From Burkholderiaceae bacterium (GTDB lineage Bacteria; Pseudomonadota; Gammaproteobacteria; Burkholderiales; Burkholderiaceae_E), in assembly GCA_900299025.1 (NCBI GenBank), contig OMIE01000037.1:1-43789 (forward strand): a stretch of DNA of 43,789 nucleotides, in the 5' to 3' direction. Shown piece after piece: positions 6,730 through 15,272 of this stretch (positions are counted from its first letter, which is position 1; every line of letters starts with the position of its first letter). Below the pieces are notes generated by a model. The model did not search any database and was not told the DNA's origin. It saw nothing but the letters and a program-made list of their open reading frames with translations. The translations under genes were made by a program, and so were the position numbers.

Positions 6730-7597
6730 ACAAGACGGTTATTTGTTTTTTCCATCGCTGTTTTCAGAACAGGAGATGAAAGTTCTTCGCGATGAGGTAC
6801 CTGCCATTTACAAAGAATTTCGTCCCGAAATTATTCGAGAAAAAGATGGCGTTACGCCGCGAACAAGCTTTGCTGCGCATACTTATAGCGATGTGTTTGC
6901 CAAACTTGGCCGCCACCCGCGTATGGTTGCGCCTGTTCAACAGTATTTTGGCGAACCAGTCTACATGCATCAGTTTAAGATCAACGGCAAACAAGCCTTC
7001 GACGGTGATGTCTGGCAGTGGCACCAGGACTACGGTACTTGGTATAACGACGACGGCATGCCCGAGCCCCGCGCCATGAATGTTGCCATTTTCCTCGATG
7101 AAGTAAACGAATTTAATGGCCCCTTGTACTTTATTCCTGGGTCTCATCGTGAGGGCGTGGTCGCAGCTGGTCACGACCTAAAAACGACGAGTTATCCACT
7201 TTGGACGCTTGATAATCAGAAAGTTCGTGAACTTGTAGCGAAGGGTGGTATGGTTGCACCCAAGGGGCCAGCCGGCTCCATGATGATGTTTCACGGCTGC
7301 CTCGTGCATGGCTCACCATCGAATATGAGTCCTTGGGATCGTGTAATCGTATATCTCAGTCTTTGCACGGTTTCGAATCACATACGTCGTGCAAAGCGCC
7401 CCCCTTGGATTGCGCACAGAAACTTCATGCCCGTTATGACTTTGGATGATGATTGTTTGCTTCGAAAGGATGTTCGAGGATTGCCTTGGCCAGGTCATGA
7501 GGTCGATGAGGATGCAATCAAGCGTGCTGATGCGCCGATTGCCTGGACGGCTGAGGTAGCCCAGAAGGCCGACGAACAAGAGGCAGCCGCAATATGA
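6695..7597 (+). CDS. Phytanoyl-CoA dioxygenase (PhyH) family Fe(II)/2-oxoglutarate oxygenase
   Basis: A 300-residue non-haem iron oxygenase. The facial triad is visible as H110 and D112 in WHQDYG and H205 in LVHGSPSN, with R216 in SPWDR as the likely 2-oxoglutarate anchor. The region around KINGKQAFDGDVWQWHQD and PGSHREGV resembles ectoine hydroxylase and related PhyH enzymes that act on small free molecules. There is no ectoine gene nearby. It would hydroxylate or cleave a small substrate using O2 and 2-oxoglutarate. An AAGGA ribosome-binding site inside the regulator gene precedes the ATG. Its TGA overlaps the next ATG by four bases. Substrate is unknown. Confidence 0.9.
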   Translation: MKLTQQQLEQFEQDGYLFFPSLFSEQEMKVLRDEVPAIYKEFRPEIIREKDGVTPRTSFAAHTYSDVFAKLGRHPRMVAPVQQYFGEPVYMHQFKINGKQAFDGDVWQWHQDYGTWYNDDGMPEPRAMNVAIFLDEVNEFNGPLYFIPGSHREGVVAAGHDLKTTSYPLWTLDNQKVRELVAKGGMVAPKGPAGSMMMFHGCLVHGSPSNMSPWDRVIVYLSLCTVSNHIRRAKRPPWIAHRNFMPVMTLDDDCLLRKDVRGLPWPGHEVDEDAIKRADAPIAWTAEVAQKADEQEAAAI

Positions 7598-8949
7598 ATC
7601 TTTACAGGATGCTTTTGCAGCGTGAGGCAGATGATGAACCTTTACGCGTAGGCCTGATCGGCGCAGGTAAGTTTGGTTCGATGTTTTTATCGCAAGTACG
7701 TAAAACCACGGGCATGCACTTGCTAGCGGTTGCAGATCTAAGGCCCGATCAAGCCAGAGAATCGCTAAAGCGTGTCGGCTTCAAAGCGAGCGACTTAAAG
7801 GCTAAGTCATTTGAAGCGGCGCTTCGTTCACGCCAGTGCTTCGTCACGGACGATGCCATGGCTTTGATTAAAAGTTCAAGTATCGATATCGTTATAGATG
7901 CAACTGGCAGCCCGGCGGCAGGTATTCAACATGTGCTTGCCTGCTGTGAATACGGCAAACATATCGTTATGGTTAATGTTGAAGCCGCTGCACTGGCAGG
8001 TCCTTTGCTGGCGAGAAAGGCTGCAGAGGCTGGTATTGTTTATTCGCTCGCCTATGGCGATCAACCTGCCTTGATTTGTGAGATGGTTGATTGGGCGAGA
8101 GCGAGCGGTTTTGAGGTGATCGCTGCTGGCAAGGGCACGAAGTATCTATCTAACTATCATCAGTCAACACCGGCAACGGTCTGGTCACACTATGGCATTA
8201 GCGAGGCTGACGCCAAGCTAGGTGGCATGAACGCTCAAATGTTTAATTCCTTTTTGGACGGCACTAAATCGGCTATCGAAATGGCTGCTGTATCGAACGC
8301 TACTGGGCTTTTGCCCGCGAGCGATGGCTTGCAGTTTCCGCCTTGCGGTGTCGATGACCTGGCGCGCGTGCTGCGACCGAGATCATCGGGTGGCGTCTTG
8401 GCGCATCGTGGTCAGGTTGAAGTGATATCAAGCCTAGAACGTGATGAAAGACCGGTGTTTCGCGATTTGCGTTGGGGCGTCTATGTCACGATGGCAGGTG
8501 ACAGCGAGTATGTGCGCCGCTGCTTTAAGGAATATGGCCTAGTTACCGATCCGTCTGGCGAGTTCACCTCGATGTACAAGCCCTTTCATTTAATTGGCCT
8601 TGAGTTAGGTATAAGTATTGCATCGGTGGGTTTGCGTGCAGAGGCGACTGGCGCGCCGATTGCTTGGCACGCGGACGTCGTTGCTACTGCAAAGCGTGAT
8701 CTCAAGGTTGGCGAGCGCTTAGACGGGGAGGGCGGGTTTACTGTGTACGGAAGGCTTATGCCAGCCAGCGACTCCCTCAGACTCGGTGGCCTGCCACTAG
8801 GTCTGGCGCATGGCATCAAACTTAAGCGTGCCGTTCAAGCCGGCGTGCCACTAAGATGGTCAGATGTTCAGATCGATACCAGTGAGCCCAGCGTCCGATT
8901 TAGGAAATCGATGGAAGACAGCTTTGCAAAGGAAGTGAACGGTGCATGA
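7594..8949 (+). CDS. NAD(P)-dependent oxidoreductase with C-terminal SAF domain
   Basis: A 451-residue enzyme. An N-terminal Rossmann fold contains VGLIGAGKFG (about 19-28), like homoserine dehydrogenase. A DRL-like catalytic region follows. The C-terminal portion, from about 350, resembles an SAF (antifreeze/FlgA-like) domain, ending in KRAVQAGVPLRWSDV. Related proteins are often annotated as homoserine-dehydrogenase-like or SAF-domain oxidoreductases and cluster with sugar-acid and branched-acid catabolism genes; few have a known reaction. Here it is translationally coupled to the PhyH oxygenase (ATGA) and overlaps the next gene by eight bases. It probably oxidises or rearranges the oxygenase product. 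Confidence 0.87.
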   Translation: MNLYRMLLQREADDEPLRVGLIGAGKFGSMFLSQVRKTTGMHLLAVADLRPDQARESLKRVGFKASDLKAKSFEAALRSRQCFVTDDAMALIKSSSIDIVIDATGSPAAGIQHVLACCEYGKHIVMVNVEAAALAGPLLARKAAEAGIVYSLAYGDQPALICEMVDWARASGFEVIAAGKGTKYLSNYHQSTPATVWSHYGISEADAKLGGMNAQMFNSFLDGTKSAIEMAAVSNATGLLPASDGLQFPPCGVDDLARVLRPRSSGGVLAHRGQVEVISSLERDERPVFRDLRWGVYVTMAGDSEYVRRCFKEYGLVTDPSGEFTSMYKPFHLIGLELGISIASVGLRAEATGAPIAWHADVVATAKRDLKVGERLDGEGGFTVYGRLMPASDSLRLGGLPLGLAHGIKLKRAVQAGVPLRWSDVQIDTSEPSVRFRKSMEDSFAKEVNGA

Positions 8950-10645
8950 TTTATTGATACGAGGTGCCCGACTGATTGATGGTAGCGGTGCTCCGTCTTA
9001 CCAGGGTGATTTGGCAGTGAGGGATGGAAAGATTGCTGCGATCGGCTCCTCCTTAAAAGTGGAGGCTAGGCGAGTCATCGACGCCGACGGGCTTGCGCTG
9101 ATGCCAGGCATCATCGATAGTCACACCCATTTTGATGCTCAAATCACTTGGGATCCGTATGTCCGTCCGTCGCCTGGGCTTGGCGTGACGAGCGCGGTCA
9201 TTGGTAATTGTGGCTTTGCAATCGCACCATGCAAACCTGAGGATCGCGAGCGCACCATGCGTAACCTTACCCAAGTTGAGGGTATGTCGCTCGATGTCTT
9301 AAGAAGCGGCATCCGATGGGAATTTGAAAGTTTCTCCGAGTACCTACAGTTGCTAGAACGACAAGGCAGTGTTGTGAACCTGGCAGCCTATGTTGGACAT
9401 TCCTCGGTACGTACCTATGTAATGGGTGAGGCAGCGACGCAGCGTGAAGCTACGCAACAAGAAATAGAGCAAATGGCCGCTCTTGTTCGTGATGCCATGC
9501 AAGTTGGTGCCGTTGGACTGGCGAGCAGTACGAGTCCGGCACACAATGGCGAGGCTGGCACGCCCATGCCCTCGCGATTGGCTCATGACAACGAACATTT
9601 AGCATTGATTCGAGCGATGGCATGTCAAGGTGGCGGGGTTTACATGGTGACTAAGGGCGGTCAAATGCCGATATCTTTATTGGAGGAGATGTCGGTTCAA
9701 TCTAAGCGTCCGGTCATGATTGCCGCGCTGCTTCACAACAGTACCAATGGTGGGGCGGTGTTTAAAGATCTCGACGCTATCGAAGCTGCCAATCACCGTG
9801 GCAACCCCTTAATCGGTCAGGTCTCATGCTGTCCACTCACCATGGACTTTACCCTCGCATCGCCCTATCCAGTGGAAGGCCTGCCTTCCTGGAAACCCGC
9901 ACTAGGACTGGCGCATGCGGCCTTGTTAAAGGTGCTCGCCGACCAATCCTTTAGGAAGGCAGTCAAGGCAGAGCTTGAATCGCCTGCTGTGTTTCGTCTC
10001 TTTAACGGCGAGTGGGATAAGGTTCATATCGTTGAAGTCGCAAAGGCATCCAACGCGCATCTGGAACAGTGCAGTCTCGCCACGATGGCCACGCAGAGCC
10101 ATCGTCATCCGCTTGATGTGATGCTCGACCTTGCTCTGGAAGAGGACTTAAAAACCGTGTTTACTGCGCAATTGCTCAATAGCGATGAGATGCAGGTGGC
10201 TCGGATGTTGAATCATCCACACAGCCTTGTATCACTGAGCGACGCTGGCGCCCATCTCACATTTTTTAACGATGCCGGTTTCGGTTTACATTTATTAGGA
10301 CATTGGGCTCGTGATCTTTCAGTAATGAGTCTTGAGCAAGCTGCCTATAAGCTAACGGCGCAGAGTGCAGCGATTTTCGGCATGTCCTCGCGCGGTTTGT
10401 TACGCGAATCGTTTGCAGCTGATCTGCTTTTGTTTGATCCTCAATGTGTGGGTCGAGGTCCTAAGCGCCGGGTGCATGACTTGCCAGGAGGAGCGTCTCG
10501 ATTGCACACCGATGCGCTGGGCGTCCATGGTGTTTGGGTGAATGGTCATCAGGTTGCCGATTCGCAAGGCATCATTGAAGGTGCAAAGCTTGCAGGGCAC
10601 TTAATGAGGAACTTCGATGCGCAGGCGGTTTTCAACATGCGCTAA
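8942..10645 (+). CDS. Amidohydrolase of the N-acyl-D-amino-acid deacylase family
   Basis: A 567-residue TIM-barrel metal hydrolase. It opens with the composite beta domain typical of the family (LLIRGARLIDGSGAP). It carries H61 and H63 in DSHTHFDAQITWDP and C90 in GNCGFAIAP, the cysteine metal ligand of D-aminoacylases. Later comes SDAGAHL, whose Asp is the likely catalytic residue. The start is GTG at 8942, eight bases inside the preceding gene, with AAGGAAG upstream. Family members cleave N-acyl amides, ureas or related bonds. In this operon it probably acts on the same unknown substrate as the oxygenase and dehydrogenase. It ends four bases from the convergent alpha/beta hydrolase. Confidence 0.9.
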   Translation: MHDLLIRGARLIDGSGAPSYQGDLAVRDGKIAAIGSSLKVEARRVIDADGLALMPGIIDSHTHFDAQITWDPYVRPSPGLGVTSAVIGNCGFAIAPCKPEDRERTMRNLTQVEGMSLDVLRSGIRWEFESFSEYLQLLERQGSVVNLAAYVGHSSVRTYVMGEAATQREATQQEIEQMAALVRDAMQVGAVGLASSTSPAHNGEAGTPMPSRLAHDNEHLALIRAMACQGGGVYMVTKGGQMPISLLEEMSVQSKRPVMIAALLHNSTNGGAVFKDLDAIEAANHRGNPLIGQVSCCPLTMDFTLASPYPVEGLPSWKPALGLAHAALLKVLADQSFRKAVKAELESPAVFRLFNGEWDKVHIVEVAKASNAHLEQCSLATMATQSHRHPLDVMLDLALEEDLKTVFTAQLLNSDEMQVARMLNHPHSLVSLSDAGAHLTFFNDAGFGLHLLGHWARDLSVMSLEQAAYKLTAQSAAIFGMSSRGLLRESFAADLLLFDPQCVGRGPKRRVHDLPGGASRLHTDALGVHGVWVNGHQVADSQGIIEGAKLAGHLMRNFDAQAVFNMR

Positions 10646-10649
10646 ATCG

Positions 10650-11522
10650 TTAGGATGGCAGTATCTTTAAGATCATTTCAATCGTCTTATCCGGGTACTC
10701 CATCGGGAAGAGATGGCTGCCTTCGGTTTCGATGAAATCGCTTTGGCAAAGACGCGAGAGCAACTTGTGTGTGCTTGCTAGACCCACCTGCCTTGCCTCA
10801 AATGATTGCCTCCCGCCTATATAAACAAGCGGGCAATTGATGGGGTATGACTTAAGATAATGGCCTAAATGATCGGGTACCGTGTTATAGATTAAAGTTT
10901 CAATATCACGATCAAAAACCAGGCTACGACACGGCAGCCCATGTCGATCCCTCGAGTCCTTGGTTCCAAAATTCACATAGTCGTCGAGCACCCTTGGGTC
11001 CCAGTGCCTAAATGCCCGCTTGTGCTCAAAGTGCAAACGAACCGCTGCCCGATCAGGCCATTGCCTTCTGCGCTTTCGGCTCAGTCGGCCGGGTGATAAT
11101 GCGCCGACAAGCGAGCTTCGCTTAACAAGTCTAAGACCCTGTGCCTTCCATCCACCGATGATGGGCGCATCAAGCACAATCACACCGGCTATGGTTTGGC
11201 TCTGAGACCGGCTTAAATGGGCTGCGCACATCATACTGAGATACCCGCCTAATGAGTGTCCAATCAACCATGATGCTTTGCCTCGGAACCATGAAGCTTC
11301 GCCTCCGTCAATGTTCGACGCCGGAAGCGTGGTTGCGAGTTGGTCCACAAGCTTAGGCCAGTTGCTGCTTACTGGAAAATTTGGATCATGCCCGATGCAT
11401 TCAATCGCATCGACCTGATGCCCAGCGTCTCTTAATGCTTGAAGAATGAGTCGATAAGTCGAGGCCGGGAAGCCATTGGCATGCGAAAAGATAATGCGAC
11501 TCATGCCAGGCTCAGCGAACAT
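10650..11522 (-). CDS. Alpha/beta-hydrolase fold protein
   Basis: A 290-residue serine hydrolase. It shows the SHANGFPAS entry motif near the N-terminus (oxyanion-hole region), the nucleophile elbow GHSLGG with Ser90, and a C-terminal GSHLFPME holding the probable catalytic His. The N-terminal Met may be residue 7 (11504) rather than residue 1. There is no signal peptide, so it is cytoplasmic. It lies just downstream of the MFS gene on the same strand (37-base gap). Together they may take up and hydrolyse an ester linked to the aromatic genes on the other strand, but the sequence does not show the substrate. Confidence 0.87.
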   Translation of the reverse strand: MFAEPGMSRIIFSHANGFPASTYRLILQALRDAGHQVDAIECIGHDPNFPVSSNWPKLVDQLATTLPASNIDGGEASWFRGKASWLIGHSLGGYLSMMCAAHLSRSQSQTIAGVIVLDAPIIGGWKAQGLRLVKRSSLVGALSPGRLSRKRRRQWPDRAAVRLHFEHKRAFRHWDPRVLDDYVNFGTKDSRDRHGLPCRSLVFDRDIETLIYNTVPDHLGHYLKSYPINCPLVYIGGRQSFEARQVGLASTHKLLSRLCQSDFIETEGSHLFPMEYPDKTIEMILKILPS

Positions 11523-11559
11523 CCTCGCCTGCTCCGTGAATTGACCCTATCGCCCTGAG

Positions 11560-12723
11560 CTAGCGTAGCAGCCATAAGGATAGCCCTAAAAGTAGGCCCA
11601 TCATGCTCATGGGTAAGGCGGTGTAGCTAAGGCTTGCGATGAGACCAAAACTTGAAGGCATGATGAGGTTGATGCCATTTAAGGCCATTGATCGGAGGCC
11701 AAGGGCTTGGCCTTGGCGACCTTGGGGCGTGACTTGATGGATCGACGCTAGTAGCATAGGCTGAACAGAGCCCAAACTCATGCCCAAACAAGCGGAGCCG
11801 ATCAGCATCATCTGAAAACCTTCAAGCCATGGGTAGGCAAAAAATCCGACCATTGCAAGTGATACAGCGATCCTCATGGAAGTTCGCTCTTTGAATTGTT
11901 CGGCCCAGCGCACGATGATCACACGTATAACGATGCTTGCAGCTGAGAAGACGCCAAGTAAAGCACCGATCTGAGTGGCGGACAGACTTTGAGCGTGGCC
12001 TATGACAGGCACAACAAAGAGGTGCGCATCCCAGCTCGATATCGTAACTAGATTTAATAGCAACATCCGCCGGTATGCACTGATGCGGAGCAGTCCGATG
12101 GCATCGCGCAGCGAGGAATGATGGCCTGATCCCTTGATGGTCTCACGGGGTACTTTAGCAGCGACAAACCATGCCGATGCGGGAATGATCGCTCCAATGA
12201 TGAGCGTTGCGACAAATCCAAACTGATCGAGCAGCACACCGCTCATGACTGGGGCAAATGCATTGGACACCGCAGGTGCAATTGCAACCCAGCTGAAGAC
12301 TCGTTTTAGATTAGCCCCCTGATCGCTTAAACGTCCAGCTGCCCTTTGAACGGCGATGGCACCAATTGATGAGGCGCTACCTGTGAGAAGGCATCCCAAG
12401 GCAATCGTTATCAGACTTGGGTAGATCGCCGGCGTGATGCCTCCGAGTATAGCCAAGGTAATTGCAATACCCATAGGGCGATGAAATCCATAGCGATCGC
12501 TTAGTCCACCCGCCCACCAGGCTAGTAGCATAGGTCCAGCCGAGAATAAACTCAGTAACAGTCCAACCGACCATTCACCATAACCTGAATCCAAAACCCA
12601 AAGGCTTGATGCAATGCGGGAAATCGCCATACTTGCATGCAAACAAATCATGCCGATAAGCAAAAGTCGCAAAGTTTTCGCTTGATTCCGTTCTATGATG
12701 GTTTGTTCTTGGAGAAGCGTCAC
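11560..12723 (-). CDS. Major facilitator superfamily transporter
   Basis: A 387-residue integral membrane protein with about twelve hydrophobic segments and the MFS motif-A loop [14 protein letters not shown] between helices 2 and 3. The assigned start is GTG at 12723, only 14 bases from the oppositely oriented pcaH start, so the true start could be further inside (for example ATG at residue 24). I do not see the DGxD motif typical of aromatic-acid/H+ symporters such as PcaK in helix 1. Aromatic uptake is therefore possible from context but not shown. It may form a two-gene unit with the hydrolase gene. Confidence 0.88.
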   Translation of the reverse strand: MTLLQEQTIIERNQAKTLRLLLIGMICLHASMAISRIASSLWVLDSGYGEWSVGLLLSLFSAGPMLLAWWAGGLSDRYGFHRPMGIAITLAILGGITPAIYPSLITIALGCLLTGSASSIGAIAVQRAAGRLSDQGANLKRVFSWVAIAPAVSNAFAPVMSGVLLDQFGFVATLIIGAIIPASAWFVAAKVPRETIKGSGHHSSLRDAIGLLRISAYRRMLLLNLVTISSWDAHLFVVPVIGHAQSLSATQIGALLGVFSAASIVIRVIIVRWAEQFKERTSMRIAVSLAMVGFFAYPWLEGFQMMLIGSACLGMSLGSVQPMLLASIHQVTPQGRQGQALGLRSMALNGINLIMPSSFGLIASLSYTALPMSMMGLLLGLSLWLLR

Positions 12724-12737
12724 TTCGGAGGTCGTCG

Positions 12738-13472
12738 ATGGGGTCTAGTCAAGTCTTTGATGAGTATTATCCGCGCAACTTTGCCATGCACCCGCCCGCT
12801 TACGATCCGAAATACAAAACAAGCGTACTTCGATCACCGCGGCAAGCGCTTATCTCAATTGATCCAACACTTACCGAAGTATCAGGACCTCAATTGTCGA
12901 GCTTTGAATTGTCACCGCTCGATCATGACCTCATCTTAAACCATGCGCAGGGCGGCTTGCCCATCGGGGAGCGTATCGTTGTGCATGGTTACATCTTAGA
13001 TGAGCATGCAAGGCCCGTCCCGAATGCCTTGATCGAGATCTGGCAGGCCAACGCTGGTGGACGTTATCGTCATGCTAACGATCGGTACTTGGCCCCTCTG
13101 GATCCAAATTTCGGTGGCTGCGGACGCACTCGAAGCGATCAGAACGGTTATTACTTTTTCCGTACGATTCGACCAGGGCCGTATCCGTGGCGAAATCGAA
13201 TGAACGACTGGCGGCCAGCCCATATTCATTTCTCGCTTAGCGGCAAGGCATGGTGCCAGCGATTAATTACACAAATGTATTTCGAAGGCGATCCTTTGAT
13301 TCAACGTGATGCAATTCTTGGAACTGTCTCTGATCTAGGTGCTTTGCAGCAATTAGTGGCTCGATTAGATATCCATGCGGCTGTCCCCTTCGACTCGCTT
13401 GCATACCGTTTTGATATGGTGTTGAGGGCAAGTCGTGAAACCTTGTTCGAATCAAGATTACCGGAGTGCTAA
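12738..13472 (+). CDS. pcaH: Protocatechuate 3,4-dioxygenase beta subunit
   Basis: A 244-residue intradiol dioxygenase subunit carrying the catalytic ferric iron. It has the N-terminal [17 protein letters not shown] signature of PcaH and the core [22 protein letters not shown]. The iron ligands are expected to be Tyr in the RYRH/DRYLAP and [15 protein letters not shown] regions and the two His of PAHIHFS. GGAGG lies six bases before the ATG. It opens protocatechuate between the hydroxyl carbons to give 3-carboxy-cis,cis-muconate. pcaG follows after four bases. Its promoter must lie within the 5' part of the divergent MFS reading frame. Confidence 0.96.
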   Translation: MGSSQVFDEYYPRNFAMHPPAYDPKYKTSVLRSPRQALISIDPTLTEVSGPQLSSFELSPLDHDLILNHAQGGLPIGERIVVHGYILDEHARPVPNALIEIWQANAGGRYRHANDRYLAPLDPNFGGCGRTRSDQNGYYFFRTIRPGPYPWRNRMNDWRPAHIHFSLSGKAWCQRLITQMYFEGDPLIQRDAILGTVSDLGALQQLVARLDIHAAVPFDSLAYRFDMVLRASRETLFESRLPEC

Positions 13473-13476
13473 CAAT

Positions 13477-14079
13477 ATGCTGCCTCGATTTGAAAGTGCT
13501 TCGCAAACAGCGGGACCATTCGTGCACATTGGACTTGTTCCTGAGCGTGCAGGTATTGCCCAAAAACCGATCGTCTCAAACAATTTGTGTGCTCATGGCA
13601 CACCGCAAGGTGCAAGCGAGATTGAAGTGAGCGGACAAGTGCTTGATGGCAGTGGTGCTCCGATCTACGATGCGGTGGTTGAACTCTGGCAAGCGGATCA
13701 TCGCGGTAGTTATCAACAATCAGAGCGTTCAAGCTTTCTCGGTTGGGGCCGCAGTGCCATTGACCAAGAGACCGCAAGTTTTACTTTTCGCACTATCAAG
13801 CCGGGACAGGTAGCCTGTCTTGGCTCTGCCGCGATGGCACCACACCTTGCCCTATGGGTTGTCGCCCGCGGTATCAATATCGGATTACATACACGCATGT
13901 ATTTCCCCGAGGATGATGCGTTGCATCAGACCGATCCGGTGTTAAATACGATCGAAATCAAGAAAAGGCGTTCCACACTGATAGCGAGTTTGCGAGAGTC
14001 GAATGGAAGCCCATTAAAAATATATCAATTTAATATCGTTATTCAAGGCGATATGGAAACCGTTTTCTTTGATATCTAA
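13477..14079 (+). CDS. pcaG: Protocatechuate 3,4-dioxygenase alpha subunit
   Basis: I chose the ATG at 13477 (200 residues) over an upstream one because it gives MLPRFESASQTAGPFVHIGL, matching the conserved SQTAGPYVHIG start of PcaG, and GGAG stands ten bases before it. The body contains the intradiol-fold segments VVELWQADHRGSYQQ, FTFRTIKPGQ and IGLHTRMYFPED. The alpha subunit lacks a full set of iron ligands and shapes the active site with PcaH. The TAA stop overlaps the pobA ATG by one base (TAATG). Confidence 0.95.
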   Translation: MLPRFESASQTAGPFVHIGLVPERAGIAQKPIVSNNLCAHGTPQGASEIEVSGQVLDGSGAPIYDAVVELWQADHRGSYQQSERSSFLGWGRSAIDQETASFTFRTIKPGQVACLGSAAMAPHLALWVVARGINIGLHTRMYFPEDDALHQTDPVLNTIEIKKRRSTLIASLRESNGSPLKIYQFNIVIQGDMETVFFDI

Positions 14080-15272
14080 TGACCATGCACCAACGCGTTC
14101 AAGTTGCCATTATTGGCGCCGGTCCATCGGGTCTTTTGCTTGGTGCCTTGCTTGATCGAGCAGGCATCGACCATGTGCTCATTGAAAGACAATCCCCAGA
14201 ATATGTGGTGTCGAGGATAAGGGCAGGGGTTCTCGAACAGGGGACGGTCGAGGTCCTTGATCAGCTCGGTTTATCGATCCGATTGCATCGTGAAGGGCTT
14301 GTTCATCATGGCTTTGACTTATTGTTTCAAGGCAAGCGACATCGAATTGATCTACAGGCGCTTACCAGGGGTAAGCAGGTCGTAGTATATGGACAAACCG
14401 AGGTCACCAAAGACTTAATGGATGATCGTGCAAGCAGAGGCTTAAGCAGTTATTACGAAGTCGAAGGCTTGAGCATTCAAGGACTTGATGCGGACCAGGT
14501 TGAGATTAATGCAATCTATCAAGGAGCACCCCTTCGGATCCATGCCGACCTTGTTGCTGGATGCGACGGCTTTCATGGCCTTTGTCGCAAGCTCATTCCT
14601 GAATCCGTCTTAAGGACCTACGAAAAAGTATACCCATTTGGATGGCTCGGCGTCCTTGCTGATGTAAAGCCGGTTAACGATGAGCTCATCTATGTCAACA
14701 GCCCAAAAGGTTTTGCGCTTTGTTCGATGCGAAGTACGACACGCTCTCGTTATTATTTACAAGTGCCTGCTACCGAAGATATCAATGCGTGGAGCGATGA
14801 CCGTTTTTGGTCCGTGTTAAGCGATAGACTCGATCCTCAAGCTGCTAAAGAGCTTATGACAGGCCCATCCATCGAGAAAAGCATTGCGCCCTTGCGAAGC
14901 TTTGTCGCCGAACCGATGCGTTGGGGTCGCCTCCTACTTGCAGGCGACGCTGCACACATCGTACCGCCAACGGGCGCAAAGGGCTTAAATCTCGCGGTTA
15001 GTGATGTTCGCTATCTTGCCGAGGCTTTGACCGACTGGTTTAAAGATCATCACGATAGCCATTTAGATCGTTATTCGCAGCGATGCTTAAACCGTGTTTG
15101 GCGTGCTGAGCGCTTTTCGTGGTGGTTTACGAGCTTAATGCATCGATTCGCTGATGATGCAGATTTCGAACAGAAGATCCAGGAGGCGGAGTTGGATTAT
15201 CTTGTACGAAGCCAAGCCGCTTCGAGTGCCTTAGCCGAGAATTATGTCGGCTTGCCGATGGAGTGGTCATGA
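14079..15272 (+). CDS. pobA: 4-hydroxybenzoate 3-monooxygenase
   Basis: A 397-residue class A flavoprotein hydroxylase of the usual PobA length. It shows the FAD-binding GAGPSG near the N-terminus, the PobA-specific RIRAGVLEQGTVEVLDQLG, the DG motif (GCDGFHGLCRK) and GDAAHIVPPTGAKGLNLA. It converts 4-hydroxybenzoate to protocatechuate with NAD(P)H and O2, directly feeding PcaHG encoded just upstream. Coupling to pcaG (TAATG) and to the next monooxygenase (ATGA) indicates one transcript. No PobR- or PcaQ-type regulator is present in the window. Confidence 0.96.
   Translation: MTMHQRVQVAIIGAGPSGLLLGALLDRAGIDHVLIERQSPEYVVSRIRAGVLEQGTVEVLDQLGLSIRLHREGLVHHGFDLLFQGKRHRIDLQALTRGKQVVVYGQTEVTKDLMDDRASRGLSSYYEVEGLSIQGLDADQVEINAIYQGAPLRIHADLVAGCDGFHGLCRKLIPESVLRTYEKVYPFGWLGVLADVKPVNDELIYVNSPKGFALCSMRSTTRSRYYLQVPATEDINAWSDDRFWSVLSDRLDPQAAKELMTGPSIEKSIAPLRSFVAEPMRWGRLLLAGDAAHIVPPTGAKGLNLAVSDVRYLAEALTDWFKDHHDSHLDRYSQRCLNRVWRAERFSWWFTSLMHRFADDADFEQKIQEAELDYLVRSQAASSALAENYVGLPMEWS

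Noticed and set aside
6695-7597. Ectoine hydroxylase (ectD)
   Set aside because: The fold and iron triad agree, but no ectABC genes are nearby and the substrate residues cannot be confirmed by eye.
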